Origin: Undibacterium umbellatum
GTDB lineage: Bacteria; Pseudomonadota; Gammaproteobacteria; Burkholderiales; Burkholderiaceae_D
Reading direction: 5' to 3'
DNA length: 64,000 nucleotides
Assembly (NCBI RefSeq): GCF_014284125.1
Contig: NZ_JACOFX010000011.1
Span: 1 to 64,000, forward strand
Shown here: positions 9,264-18,442 of the stretch, piece by piece
Position numbering within the stretch: position 1 is the stretch's first letter
Layout: every line of letters begins with the position of its first letter
The notes under the pieces: generated by a model
The model's input: the letters and a program-made list of their open reading frames with translations, nothing else
The model's database searches: none
What the model was told of the DNA's origin: nothing
Made by a program: the position numbers and the translations under genes

Positions 9264-9572
9264 ATGAAGCACATTCGCCTCTTGATTGCCAGTACGCTAT
9301 TTTTTGCCTTGTCAGCTTGCGACGGCGGTTGGTCAGGCTCTCGTTACCAGCTTGTGACTTCATCCGATGGCAAGGTCTACAGACTGGATTCACAGAGCGG
9401 CACCGTGCATTATGTCACCCCAGAAAAAATGCTGGCGCTGAATGATGAACTGCCCACCTTGCACATAGGTGAGTATTATCAGATGGCCGATGCCTCAGGC
9501 AATGTCAAGTATCTCAAGTATGTAGGTAATGCCCAGTTTGAAAAGAGCCCGGCGTCTAGCCAGGTGAAGTGA
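9264..9572 (+). CDS. Small lipoprotein of unknown function
   Basis: Starting at ATG 9264, eight bases after GGGAG, the 102-residue product has a short lipoprotein signal (MKHIRLLIASTLFFALSAC) with lipobox LSAC. The mature chain begins at Cys19. The rest (SSDGKVYRLDSQSGTVHYV) reads as a small beta-rich domain. Asp next to the lipid-modified Cys (CDGG) would, by the E. coli +2 rule, favour retention in the inner membrane; whether this holds here is unknown. Confidence 0.72.
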   Translation: MKHIRLLIASTLFFALSACDGGWSGSRYQLVTSSDGKVYRLDSQSGTVHYVTPEKMLALNDELPTLHIGEYYQMADASGNVKYLKYVGNAQFEKSPASSQVK

Positions 9573-9603
9573 TCCGATACAACTTACAATCTCAAGCGGA
9601 TAT

Positions 9604-9624
9604 GAACTGCCTGCTTGGCAGTTC
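9604..9624. promoter_or_regulatory. Perfect 8-bp hairpin before the FCP1-like gene
   Basis: GAACTGCC-TGCTT-GGCAGTTC lies 31 bp after the lipoprotein stop and 42 bp before the ATG at 9667. It lacks a T-run, so it may be a weak terminator, a processing site or a leader structure. Confidence 0.35.
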
Positions 9625-9666
9625 AAACCAGCCACATGCAGTGCTGGTCGATTGAGTCACGGATAT

Positions 9667-10176
9667 ATGATGGCAGTAAAGAAAAGAAAATTAATCGTTT
9701 TCGATCTTGATGAAACGTTGGTTCATGCAAGCAAGACAGAGTTGGGCCATCCCGCCGCTTTTGCATTTCCACCCTACTTTGTCTATCAGCGTCCCTTTCT
9801 GGCAGAAATGCTGACAACAATCGCAGCAGAATATGATTTGGCAGTGTGGTCATCTTCATCAAGGGAATATGTAGATGCGGTAGTTACGCACGTCTTTGGC
9901 GCGCGTTACCCGCTGCAGTTTGCCTGGTCGGTAGAGCGCTGTGTACAGAAAGTGGATGTCAGGAGTAACGGCTACGTATACATCAAGGACCTCAGAAAAA
10001 TCCAGGGACAAGGCTATAAGCTTGAACAGATAATGATGGTGGATGATTCACCTGAGAAAATTGCCAGGCAGCCCAAAAACCATGTGGCAATTGCAGCCTA
10101 CACAGGCCATCAGGATGATCGGGCATTACTGGATTTGCTGCAACGCTTGAAATCCAAAAATACAGCGGCAGCGTAA
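9667..10176 (+). CDS. FCP1/SCP-like HAD-family phosphatase
   Basis: A 169-residue HAD-superfamily protein whose motif I is VFDLDETLVHA, the DLDETLVH form typical of the NLI-interacting-factor/FCP1 homology domain. Motif II is WSSSS (about residues 60-64) and motif III/IV is MMVDDSPEKI (about 124-133). In eukaryotes the family removes phosphate from Ser/Thr; bacterial members are mostly uncharacterised. I used ATG 9667 (MMAVKKRKLIV); a TTG at 9652 is less likely. Predicted cytosolic. Its end faces the minus-strand binding-protein gene. Confidence 0.8.
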   Translation: MMAVKKRKLIVFDLDETLVHASKTELGHPAAFAFPPYFVYQRPFLAEMLTTIAAEYDLAVWSSSSREYVDAVVTHVFGARYPLQFAWSVERCVQKVDVRSNGYVYIKDLRKIQGQGYKLEQIMMVDDSPEKIARQPKNHVAIAAYTGHQDDRALLDLLQRLKSKNTAAA

Positions 10177-10224
10177 ATCCCAGCCATGGAGCGTGTGACC
10201 CTATGATGGCTCTTCGGGCCGGGC

Positions 10225-11022
10225 TCACTCCTGATAGCGTTCAAATATGCGCCTCAATTCCCCATTTTCCTCAAGCAAAACCAAAACGGCAGCTATCTTC
10301 CTGACCAGTTCAGGAGACATGGTCTTTGCCATGCCCAAGTAGAATTTTTCTGTCAGTTGTGGCTTGCTCAATAAGCGTATCTTGTCTTCCAGGCCGGCCT
10401 GCCTGATTGCCAGGCCTATGCCGGGCTTGCGGTGGCAATAGAAACGGCCGCGTCCTGCCAGCAACTTTTTCAAGTTAGAGATGGAGGAGGTTGCCGTGTC
10501 ATCTATCTTCAGGCCACCCATCTGCGTAAGAATATCAACAATACCAAAGCCGCGCAGGGCCAGGATGATGCCTTCATTACCGAGCTTGCGTATGTCATCC
10601 CAATCTCCGACTGAGACAGTATCATCTGCCCGCACGGCCAGCAGGTAATTGACAGTAAACAGTGGCGTTGGCGCGAACTGGTATTGTGAGGTATTGCGGG
10701 CTATGCGTTGCACGCCGCAGATGACATCAATATTTCCAGCATTGAGTGCAGCATCGATACGGGCGCGCGGTTGCCAGATCTGATCACCAACAAATCGCAG
10801 CTCAGAATCAGCTCTTTCCATCGCACGCATGATATCCACACACATGCCGCCTACGGCAAGCTTGCCTTGCGGATTAAGGATCGCAATATACTTTGGTTCG
10901 GATGCTTCCTGAGCGGCAGTGCGTATTTCAGCAACAGCACAAGCGGGCAGCATGAGCGTCAGGAGCAACAATTTCAATAGGCCTTGCAATGCCCATAAAG
11001 GACGAAATTGCATGAACCTCAT
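10225..11022 (-). CDS. Periplasmic solute-binding protein, family 3 type
   Basis: A 265-residue extracellular solute-binding protein (amino-acid type, SBP_bac_3 fold). It has a hydrophobic signal sequence (about 10-33, ALQGLLKLLLLTLMLPACA) and a mature domain with features such as LAVGGMCVDIMRAME and NIDVICGVQR. Its ATG overlaps the stop of the upstream chemoreceptor gene by one base (TAATG), so the two are translated together. No permease or ATPase gene is nearby, which suggests a sensory rather than transport role, perhaps presenting a ligand to the chemoreceptor. Confidence 0.82.
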   Translation of the reverse strand: MRFMQFRPLWALQGLLKLLLLTLMLPACAVAEIRTAAQEASEPKYIAILNPQGKLAVGGMCVDIMRAMERADSELRFVGDQIWQPRARIDAALNAGNIDVICGVQRIARNTSQYQFAPTPLFTVNYLLAVRADDTVSVGDWDDIRKLGNEGIILALRGFGIVDILTQMGGLKIDDTATSSISNLKKLLAGRGRFYCHRKPGIGLAIRQAGLEDKIRLLSKPQLTEKFYLGMAKTMSPELVRKIAAVLVLLEENGELRRIFERYQE

Positions 11023-12644
11023 TACCTATATGCCAGCCACTTGTCTGATTTCACAGCCTGACCTGATGTAGGCGCATAACTGCCAGAACTTGCATGCGTG
11101 AACTGCTGCAACTTGAAAATACTGACCACATTCGACAAATTGCCCGCCTGATCCTGCAAGCTCTTGGCCGCCGCAGCAGCTTCTTCAACCAGGGCGGCGT
11201 TTTGCTGGGTCACGCCATCCATTTGGATGATGGCAGTGTTGATCTGGTCTATGCCGGCAGACTGTTCTTTGCTGGCATCATTGATCTCATTCATGATACT
11301 CGTTACTTTTGCCACACTATCGACGATCTCGGACATGGTCGCCCCGGCCTGATCGACCAGGCGAGACCCCTCACCCACTTTATCGACCGAATCAGAAATA
11401 AGAGACTTGATTTCTTTCGCAGCGCTGGCTGATCTTTGCGCCAGATTGCGTACTTCAGAAGCCACTACGGCAAAGCCCCTGCCCTGCTCACCGGCACGGG
11501 CGGCCTCAACTGCGGCATTCAGCGCCAGGATATTGGTTTGAAATGCAATGCCATCAATAACAGCAATAATATCGACGATTTTTTTCGATGAATCACTGAT
11601 CGCACCCATGGTCGCAACGACTTGCGATACCACGGTGCCTCCCTTGACAGCAGCGTCAGACGCCGCATGCGCCAGTTGATTGGCATCGCGTGCATTTTGT
11701 GAGTTCTGCTTCATGGTGCTGGTCAACTCCTCCATAGACGAAGCCGTTTCTTCCAGCGAACCAGCCTGGCTCTCGGTGCGGGCTGAGAGATCCATATTGC
11801 CATTGGCAATATCGGTCGATGCGCCAACGATGGTATCGGTACTGGTGCGCACCTCACTGACAATATTCACCAATCCATTATTCATGTCCTTCAAGGCCTG
11901 CATGAGCTGGCCGGTTTCATCGCTGGATTTCACTTCGATATTTGTCGTCAGGTCACCGTCTGCCACACTGCGAGCCATTTTCAATGCATGATGCATGGGC
12001 CTGGTAATGCCTACGGTCAAAAACCAGGCGCAGGCACTACCAAAAATAATAAAAACGATGATCATTGCGCTGATCAGCATGAAGCTGTTTTTGGCGATGG
12101 CATCGACTTCCTTGCTAAGATCATCCACATCTTTTTTTTGAAACTCAAGGAAATCAAGTTCGCTCTTTTGGTATGCATCCGACACCGGCATAAATTGATC
12201 AAACAACTTTGCGGCGGCTTCCGCCTGACCGTCTTTTTTTAACTTACTAAGCTGGTCACGCATTGCAATGTATTGCTTGCGCACAGCAATGATGTTGTCG
12301 AGCAGTTTTTTCTCTTCTGGAGAGCTGATATGCTCTTCCATGTATTTTTGTATTTCATTATTCCGTGCAGTAGATGCCTTGGCATCACTGGCAAAATATT
12401 CTGCCAGCGACTCATCACTACTCTTCACTATCGCCAAAGTACGTTTGAGCCCGGCTACAGTAATCCGGTACCATTCCTCGGTCATGCGCTCTTTTTTGAG
12501 CGGTTCCTGCATCATGGAACGAGTACTGTCAGCAACCTCATTCAAGCGCCACAAACCTATCCCGGAAGAAATCGTCGCCAACAACATGACGAGGCCAAAG
12601 CCCAGGGCGAGACGTATCCCTATGTTCAGATTTTGAATTTTCAT
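11022..12644 (-). CDS. Methyl-accepting chemotaxis protein (4HB sensor)
   Basis: A 540-residue chemoreceptor. The start at 12644 ([16 protein letters not shown]) follows AGGAGACAG; the frame stays open 25 codons further but without a better start. Transmembrane helix about 10-31, periplasmic four-helix bundle (about 35-185), second helix about 190-212, HAMP about 213-265, and a cytoplasmic signalling domain with the hairpin tip [17 protein letters not shown]. Methylation-type helices flank the tip. It should control CheA; no che genes are in the window. Its signalling domain closely resembles that of the receptor at 18443-20413. Confidence 0.93.
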   Translation of the reverse strand: MKIQNLNIGIRLALGFGLVMLLATISSGIGLWRLNEVADSTRSMMQEPLKKERMTEEWYRITVAGLKRTLAIVKSSDESLAEYFASDAKASTARNNEIQKYMEEHISSPEEKKLLDNIIAVRKQYIAMRDQLSKLKKDGQAEAAAKLFDQFMPVSDAYQKSELDFLEFQKKDVDDLSKEVDAIAKNSFMLISAMIIVFIIFGSACAWFLTVGITRPMHHALKMARSVADGDLTTNIEVKSSDETGQLMQALKDMNNGLVNIVSEVRTSTDTIVGASTDIANGNMDLSARTESQAGSLEETASSMEELTSTMKQNSQNARDANQLAHAASDAAVKGGTVVSQVVATMGAISDSSKKIVDIIAVIDGIAFQTNILALNAAVEAARAGEQGRGFAVVASEVRNLAQRSASAAKEIKSLISDSVDKVGEGSRLVDQAGATMSEIVDSVAKVTSIMNEINDASKEQSAGIDQINTAIIQMDGVTQQNAALVEEAAAAAKSLQDQAGNLSNVVSIFKLQQFTHASSGSYAPTSGQAVKSDKWLAYR

Positions 12645-12941
12645 TGCCTGTCTCCTGGACATTTTTGTAGCAAGGCACTGCAGAGCTGGAGTTGCCCCCG
12701 GGATATCCTCATGGGCCAAACCCGATCTTGCCTTTCACCTTTCTTTACTAGCTCTGGCGAGGCAAGAGTTCATTGTTTTATTTCTTTCAAGCATATCGGG
12801 CTATTGCTAATCTGCAAGTCAACGATTGCAAAATGCCGTTAAAACAATATAATACAAGCCTCTCACTTAAGGGAAAACAGTTGAGACTAGCGAAATTTTT
12901 CCATGCTTTCTTGAAGCTTATTTATTTCTTCTGTCTCAACC

Positions 12942-13457
12942 ATGCCACAACTCCATGCTATCCGCGCCGACATCACCAAACTCCAGGTCGATGCCATCGT
13001 CAATGCTGCCAACTCTTCCCTCCTGGGCGGTGGCGGCGTTGATGGCGCCATCCACCGCGCAGCCGGGCCAGACCTGGTCCACGAATGCCGTCTGCTTGGT
13101 GGTTGCAAGACAGGACAAGCCAAAATCACCAAGGGCTATCGCTTGCCCGCTTCTTGCATAATCCATACCGTAGGCCCGGTCTGGCGTGGTGGCTTGCAAG
13201 GCGAACCTGACTTGCTGGCTTCTTGCTATCGCAACAGCCTGGAACTGGCGGCCTCAAAACAATTGCACAGCCTCGCCTTCCCCAGCATCAGCACGGGTAT
13301 TTATGGCTATCCGGTAGAACTGGCAGCGCGTGTTGCGGTCAATACCGTCAGGGCTGTAGCGGCAGAACATCCCGTCGTAGAAGAAGTCATCTTTTGCTGC
13401 TTTTCAAATGCTGATCTTGCGGTCTATGAGACGGTGATACGAGAACTCCACCCGTGA
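12942..13457 (+). CDS. Macro-domain ADP-ribose hydrolase (YmdB-like)
   Basis: A 171-residue single macro domain, the length of E. coli YmdB (about 177). It contains the ADP-ribose-binding and catalytic segment [23 protein letters not shown] (shown in the sequence at about residues 20-42), the later [10 protein letters not shown] phosphate loop (about 114-123) and an N-terminal D10. YmdB-type enzymes deacetylate O-acetyl-ADP-ribose and remove ADP-ribose from acidic residues. It stands alone between a chemoreceptor and a repeat-containing gap. Predicted cytosolic. Confidence 0.9.
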   Translation: MPQLHAIRADITKLQVDAIVNAANSSLLGGGGVDGAIHRAAGPDLVHECRLLGGCKTGQAKITKGYRLPASCIIHTVGPVWRGGLQGEPDLLASCYRNSLELAASKQLHSLAFPSISTGIYGYPVELAARVAVNTVRAVAAEHPVVEEVIFCCFSNADLAVYETVIRELHP

Positions 13458-13469
13458 AGAATTGATTCT

Positions 13470-13650
13470 GGATCACGCAAGGTGTGTAGCTTGCGCTTTA
13501 CTGCGGTTTTGAATTTGGGGTTACTGTTGGGTTTGACGTTGGGGTTGCAGTTGTTTTTGAGGTTGGCAGTTCCCATGTGTAGGCTTCTTTTGCTTCCTTT
13601 TCTTGGCGAGACAAGAAAAGGGCGTAGCTGCCGGTCTACCACCTGCCTGC
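13470..13650. repeat. Diverged copy of intergenic repeat family A
   Basis: This stretch is related to the element at 21802-22173. Both have a degenerate run of TTG/TTT-rich hexamers, then a segment around 'gcagttcccatgtgt', then a hairpin with a GCGA loop, then an end resembling AGCTGC..CTACC..CTGC. Here the hairpin is CCTTTTCTTG-GCGAGA-CAAGAAAAGG (13596-13621), and the end at 13626-13650 matches the 22119-22143 end at 21 of 25 positions. The left end is not clear in this copy. Short open frames across it are not credible genes. Confidence 0.55.
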
Positions 13651-13748
13651 GCTCACAAATGACGCATGGCCCCATCTAATTTCGCAGCATCGAAAACATG
13701 ACGAATCTGACATAAATTCACCAAATAGCTTACCACTAAGGCCTCTAG

Positions 13749-13773
13749 ATTCCAGCTAAGCCCACGCAGGAAT
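13749..13773. repeat. dRS3-like hairpin repeat (copy 1)
   Basis: ATTCCAGC-N9-GCAGGAAT, one mismatch from a perfect 8-bp dyad. The flanking 14-mer CACGCAGGAATGAC recurs in reverse complement in the copy at 21696-21720. It resembles the ATTCC..GGAAT class of dispersed intergenic repeats. Confidence 0.45.
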
Positions 13774-13882
13774 GACACTTAAGAGAGTTTCGGTGATTAG
13801 ACATTACTTAGCCTGGTGATATATATTTTCAGACTATAATCCAGACATTGAAGCACCTAACTTCAAACTTGACGAGCCCATC

Positions 13883-14266
13883 ATGCGCCATCTCATTCTC
13901 CTTTTCACTCTCGCCTGCACCACCAGCTTCGCACATGCCATCGACTGCAATAAAGCCTCCAACACTATGGAAATCAATGAATGCGCTTCCATCGAACAAC
14001 AAAAGGTCGAAGCCAAACTGAACCAGGTGTATCAGCGCGTGCTGAAAGGCTTGGAAAAAGACCATGCCTCTGACCGAAAATTCGCTGAAATGAAAAAGGC
14101 TTTCGTCGATGCCCAGCTTGCCTGGATCAAGTTTCGTAAAGCAGAATGCGATGCCGTCTATCACAACAATATAGGCGGCACCACACGCAATGTCATGTAC
14201 ATCAGTTGCATGCAGGTGCGAGCAAAACAACGTATCGCAGAGCTGGAAGAATTTGAGAAAAATTAA
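13883..14266 (+). CDS. LprI-like (DUF1311) secreted protein
   Basis: A 127-residue exported protein with a signal peptide MRHLILLFTLACTTSFAHA (cleavage after AHA, residue 19). The mature part has the DUF1311/LprI pattern: an early Cys (DCNKAS), T-M-E-I-N-E-C-A, then helical sequence with LAWIKFRKAECDAV and a late Cys (YISCM), four Cys in all that could form two disulfides. LprI of Mycobacterium inhibits lysozyme; that role here is only an analogy. It is followed closely by an unknown gene. Confidence 0.8.
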   Translation: MRHLILLFTLACTTSFAHAIDCNKASNTMEINECASIEQQKVEAKLNQVYQRVLKGLEKDHASDRKFAEMKKAFVDAQLAWIKFRKAECDAVYHNNIGGTTRNVMYISCMQVRAKQRIAELEEFEKN

Positions 14267-14278
14267 ACTGCTTCAGCA

Positions 14279-14749
14279 ATGAAGAACGTCTATACAGTTA
14301 ATGACATAGCGCGCCTGAAAAAGAAAAGCCAGCTGAATGTCCAGGAGCAAAATGCCTTAACTGAACACGCGCAAAGAAGTGAAACCTACTACTGGCGCGT
14401 CCATGCCATCCCCAGTGCTTTGCGCAATGTGGGACTAGCTCGCGGGATAGATTGGGATCGCAGTATCATCGTCGATCTCCATATTGATTATCCAGGTGTG
14501 TCAAATTTGTATGGCATGCTGCTATCTCAAGATGAGAGATTCATCCGCTTTGACATTGATGCAGATGAAAAACATGAAACCATACTGACTGTTTATGAAT
14601 GGTCGGACTGTACTGCTGAACAAAACCTGAATGCCCATAATCGAGGAACAGGTATGGGCAAAGGTGCATTGGCCTTGCTCATACGTCATGAGATTCTTGG
14701 GCCCCCTCCCCCTGCAACACCGGCGCACACAAAGGCAGGATCAGGATAA
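14279..14749 (+). CDS. Hypothetical protein (156 aa)
   Basis: Starts 12 bp after the LprI-like gene and is probably in the same transcript. No signal peptide, no membrane segment, no family that I recognise. The body looks like a mixed alpha/beta domain (IIVDLHIDYPGVSNLYGMLL, RFIRFDIDADEKH). The last 24 codons (PPPPATPAHTKAGSG end) overlap the 3' end of the convergent histidine-kinase gene by 71 bp, so the true C-terminus may have been extended by loss of an earlier stop. Confidence 0.6.
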   Translation: MKNVYTVNDIARLKKKSQLNVQEQNALTEHAQRSETYYWRVHAIPSALRNVGLARGIDWDRSIIVDLHIDYPGVSNLYGMLLSQDERFIRFDIDADEKHETILTVYEWSDCTAEQNLNAHNRGTGMGKGALALLIRHEILGPPPPATPAHTKAGSG

Positions 14750-17123
14750 AACTGCTGCCCTCGCCCACCCTGGACTGCAAACTGATGGCCCCACCCAGTA
14801 TGCTGGTGACGATATTGTAGGCAATGCTCATCCCCAGACCAGAGCCACCCTTGCCAAGCTTGGTGGTAAAGAAGGGATCAAACACACGGGAATGATGTTC
14901 ATCGGATATGCCTGTGCCATTGTCGCTGAAAATAATTTCCACCTGTTCTGGATTAAGCATTCTCGCTTTCAGTGTCATCATGCCATTGCTGCGGCCTTCA
15001 AACGCATGTGACAAGGCGTTGGTGACAAAATTGGTGATGACCTGCCCCAAGGGGCCGGGATAACTGTCCATCATGACACCACTGACCAGTTCACAATGCA
15101 TGTTGTGTCCGGATTTTTTGTACATAGGTACAAGGGTGGCAACGATTTCTTCCAGTGTTTCCTTGAGCATGAAGGGACGGCGCTGGTTACTGGACTGATC
15201 TACGGTCACTTGCTTGAAGCTGCTGATCAGTTCATGTGCATTGCCAAGATTGCGCATCAACAACTCTGCCCCTGTGGTGATGGTGGCCAAATAATTGTCG
15301 ATGGAGCTTCGGCGCAGCTTGCCGGATTCGAGAGTGGCCCTGAGTATGGCAGACTCGTCCTGCAAGGTACTGGCGACGGTCACGCTATTGCCTATCGGGG
15401 TATTGAGTTCGTGGGCGATGCCAGCCACCAGAGAACCCAGTGCGGCCAGCTTTTCTGAGCGCACAAGTTCATCCTTGGTACGATTCAGGGTGTTCATCGC
15501 TGCGGCAAGTTCCCGGTTGGTTTGTTCCAGTACCATGGTGCGCGAATGAACTCTGGATTCAAGCTGCTGGTTGATTTCCAGTATTTGCTGCTCCGCTTCG
15601 CGCTGGCGGGTAATGTCGACACAGCAAAAAATGTACAGCTTTTCATGCTGAAATTCTATCGGGCGACCAAATAATTCGCAAATCAGGATACGCCCATCCT
15701 TACGCCTTTGTTGCACTTCAAAGCGATCCAGGTTATTCGCTGTTTGCAAGGTAGTCACCATGTTTTCGCGCTGCTTCAAATCAACCCAGAGCCCAAAGTC
15801 ACGCGAGCGTTTGCCAACCACATCTTCACGCTGGAAACCAAATTGCATCAACCAGAAATTATTCACGTCGACAAACTCGCCATTTTCTATGCGTATCAGT
15901 GCTAGCGCCATGGGCGATAGCTGGAAGATAGCAGAAAATTTATATTCACTCTGTGTCAGTTCCTGCTCATGACGCTGGCGCATTTGCAAGGTTTCGAGAA
16001 AGGCATTGAACCAGGCCACCAGCTCGGTAATTTCATCCTGACCTGTGGGGAGCGGCAAGGGTCTGCTGATATCGAATTTATTCTCTTGCAGTAGTCGAAA
16101 GCCATCAGAAATCGCCTTCACGGGTTCCACCATCTTGCGTTTGAAATGACGTCCGGCCAGGGCAATGACGCCGAAACACATGAGCATGACAATCGTCGCC
16201 AGCAAGGCGATGCGGTTCATTGGTGCAAGCAGGGTCTGTTTCGGGATGACACCAAACACGCACCATAAACCATCTGCCGTGCAGGAATAATTCACCAGCG
16301 CCTTATGCGGGCCGAGCTGGCGCTCGGTGCTACTAGCTTGTCCAACAGGGACACTCCTCCGCAATGCTTCAATCTCGCCAGGTGCAGCCTGGCCGATATT
16401 GCCGGGCTCTGGTGCATACACCAATCGTCCCTGAGCATCTGTGACCAACAGATAGGCTTCCCGGCCCAGGTCCAGCCGGGAAAAATTCTCGGCCAGATAC
16501 TCCGTGGAATAATTGATGAGCAACATGCCCACCGCCTCTGAGTCGCGCTTTTCTTCCGAGTAGCGGCGTATCACTTTGACGGCGGTCAAGACCTTCCGGG
16601 CTGGTGACGCGGTGTTCAAATTGTCTTCCACCCCTAACCAGATCAGAGATTGTGATGACTTGACGGCGGCCTCATAAATTCGCTGACGCTGAGCATCGTT
16701 GACGGCGGGCACGGCCAATGTATCCCCCACATAGAAGCGATTGCCTTTCGCAGTGAACAAGTCTATGGACACCAGTCCTTTCAGATTGCTATAAGCATTA
16801 AGGCTTTGCCGTATGCCGACCTGGGTGGACAACTCATCAAAAGAATTGCGCTCCTTGCTGCTGGAGGCATCGGTATTGGCAATTGCCAGGCCTATCTCTT
16901 CTATGCTGGCAATACGCGCGGCCAGACTTTCTATCTGAGCAGTTTGCAAGAGGAGGTAATCACGCTGGTTACTGATCAATTGTGCGCTGTAACTGTCAGC
17001 CAGATCAATCACGGTGCGTTTGACCATGTCAAACGAAACGATGGCATAAGCCAGCAAGGGCAACACGCTGACGACAAGCAGATAAGCGATCAGCCTGATT
17101 GTGATATTCGTCTTGAAGTTCAA
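14679..17123 (-). CDS. Hybrid-less sensor histidine kinase: dCache-HAMP-PAS-HisKA-HATPase
   Basis: An 814-residue membrane kinase starting at TTG 17123, 12 bp after the stop of the binding-protein gene; the next ATG would remove the first membrane helix. Order: transmembrane helix about 10-30, periplasmic dCache about 35-290, helix about 303-323, HAMP to about 375, PAS about 395-510, coiled coil, HisKA with phospho-acceptor H571 in AGIAHELNTPIGN, and HATPase_c with DNGTGI, FTTKLGKGGSGLGM. No receiver domain or response-regulator gene adjoins it. The kinase core is clearly paralogous to that at 41913-43763. The signal may come through the coupled binding protein upstream. Confidence 0.92.
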   Translation of the reverse strand: MNFKTNITIRLIAYLLVVSVLPLLAYAIVSFDMVKRTVIDLADSYSAQLISNQRDYLLLQTAQIESLAARIASIEEIGLAIANTDASSSKERNSFDELSTQVGIRQSLNAYSNLKGLVSIDLFTAKGNRFYVGDTLAVPAVNDAQRQRIYEAAVKSSQSLIWLGVEDNLNTASPARKVLTAVKVIRRYSEEKRDSEAVGMLLINYSTEYLAENFSRLDLGREAYLLVTDAQGRLVYAPEPGNIGQAAPGEIEALRRSVPVGQASSTERQLGPHKALVNYSCTADGLWCVFGVIPKQTLLAPMNRIALLATIVMLMCFGVIALAGRHFKRKMVEPVKAISDGFRLLQENKFDISRPLPLPTGQDEITELVAWFNAFLETLQMRQRHEQELTQSEYKFSAIFQLSPMALALIRIENGEFVDVNNFWLMQFGFQREDVVGKRSRDFGLWVDLKQRENMVTTLQTANNLDRFEVQQRRKDGRILICELFGRPIEFQHEKLYIFCCVDITRQREAEQQILEINQQLESRVHSRTMVLEQTNRELAAAMNTLNRTKDELVRSEKLAALGSLVAGIAHELNTPIGNSVTVASTLQDESAILRATLESGKLRRSSIDNYLATITTGAELLMRNLGNAHELISSFKQVTVDQSSNQRRPFMLKETLEEIVATLVPMYKKSGHNMHCELVSGVMMDSYPGPLGQVITNFVTNALSHAFEGRSNGMMTLKARMLNPEQVEIIFSDNGTGISDEHHSRVFDPFFTTKLGKGGSGLGMSIAYNIVTSILGGAISLQSRVGEGSSFILILPLCAPVLQGEGAQESHDV

Positions 17124-17135
17124 GGGCTCGTCCGC

Positions 17136-18131
17136 TTATTTTAAATTGTTTGCAGTGACCAGTCGGGTGTTGAGAACTGTGACAGGAGGCACCTGATCAC
17201 CCTTGAGCCCGCGAAATGCCAGCATCACGCCGACATATCCCTGCTCGGCGGCGTTCTGATCCACAGTAGCCAGCAAACGCCCTTGCCGGATGGCAGCAAC
17301 GGCCTCTTCCAGTGCATCATAGCCGATGACTGCAACATTGGTCTTGCCACTATCCTGCAAAAATTTAATCGCCCCCAAGGCCATCATATCGTTGGCGCAG
17401 AACAAAAGACGTATCTCAGGGTGTTCGCCCAACAGACGGCTGGTCAGATCGCGTGCCTCGTCGATTTTCCAATTGGCCGATTCCCTGGCGACGACTTTAA
17501 TCAGCTTGCTGCTGGCAAAAGCCTGCTCTGCCCCCTGCACCCGCAAGCGTGAGTTTTCTGTGCTGCGTATACCTTCGAGAATGGCGGCAGCGGTCGGCTT
17601 GCTGATTTGATCAACGGCATACTTGACCGCCTCAAAGCTGGCTTTTTCATTGTCCACACCGACAAAGGGTATGGCTTGCATACCCTGGCTTTGCATGGTT
17701 GCCGCATCGAGCCGGTTATCCAGTCCGACGATGACGATGCCCTTGTCCTGTGCTTTCTTCAGCACTGCCACCAGCCGTTTGGAATCTCCTGGTGCAATCA
17801 CAATGGCCGCGATCTTGTGCTGGATCAGCTCATCCACAATTTGTATTTGTTGCTCTATCGAAGTCTCTTGCGCACCAGTCTTGACAACGAGATCAATACC
17901 ATATTCCTTGCTGGCACGTCTCGCCCCCTGCTCCATTTGAATGTAGTAAGGATTGGTCAGCGTCTTCATCACCAGGGCAACGCTGGGGCCAGCCCTGGGT
18001 TTGGCAGCCTCGGCAGGTGCCTGTGTAGCCACCGCACGGGCCTTGCCATTACCTGCCTCGCCCTGGCAACCAAGCATCGTTAAAGCGAAGAAGCCGACCG
18101 CAATGGTCGTTAGCGATTGACACAGTTTCAT
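17136..18131 (-). CDS. Sugar-type periplasmic binding lipoprotein (ribose family)
   Basis: A 331-residue type I periplasmic binding protein (Peripla_BP_4). It is a predicted lipoprotein: signal ending LTMLGC with Cys22 as the modified residue. Typical fold sequences are VALVMKTLTNPYYIQMEQGA, IVIGLDNRLD-like strands and FCANDMMALGAIKFL. The start ATG at 18131 follows GGGAGAAATC. It is 12 bp upstream of the dCache kinase gene, and no ABC permease or ATPase is present. This suggests a ligand-presenting partner of the kinase, as with known binding-protein/kinase pairs such as TorT-TorS; the ligand is unknown. Confidence 0.87.
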   Translation of the reverse strand: MKLCQSLTTIAVGFFALTMLGCQGEAGNGKARAVATQAPAEAAKPRAGPSVALVMKTLTNPYYIQMEQGARRASKEYGIDLVVKTGAQETSIEQQIQIVDELIQHKIAAIVIAPGDSKRLVAVLKKAQDKGIVIVGLDNRLDAATMQSQGMQAIPFVGVDNEKASFEAVKYAVDQISKPTAAAILEGIRSTENSRLRVQGAEQAFASSKLIKVVARESANWKIDEARDLTSRLLGEHPEIRLLFCANDMMALGAIKFLQDSGKTNVAVIGYDALEEAVAAIRQGRLLATVDQNAAEQGYVGVMLAFRGLKGDQVPPVTVLNTRLVTANNLK

Positions 18132-18302
18132 GATTTCTCCCGTCTGCAGGCAAGTCCCCAGCTTATGCTAACACCAAGCAGACTGCGTGGGGGGCAGTCT
18201 GCATTTGTGAAATTTTGTCAATCATGAACAGGCCGGGACATGACATTGCACAGCATTGCTGGCTTTGGGCTTGGGTGGCAAGTGAACACGAAAGACCTCT
18301 TA

Positions 18303-18327
18303 TAAAAAAAGCAGCCCGAAGGCTGCC
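18303..18327 (-). terminator. Rho-independent terminator of the chemoreceptor gene
   Basis: On the minus strand GGCAGCC-TTCG-GGCTGC is followed by a run of seven T, a textbook stem with a UUCG loop. It lies about 115 bp past the stop of the chemoreceptor gene at 18443. The rest of the 311-bp gap 18132-18442 shows no gene. Confidence 0.85.
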
Positions 18328-18442
18328 TAAGAACATGGGCATGCATATTATGCATAGGGCGCACAATACTTACACCGAGGAGGAGTATGTTCAGACAAGA
18401 GCATATCAATGCGCTGTGACGGCAACATGACAGCCAACTGCA

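Noticed and set aside
13424..13675. 83-residue frame rich in Asn-Pro-Lys repeats
   Set aside because: Translation of hexamer-like repeat DNA shared with the 21.9-kb element; not a gene.
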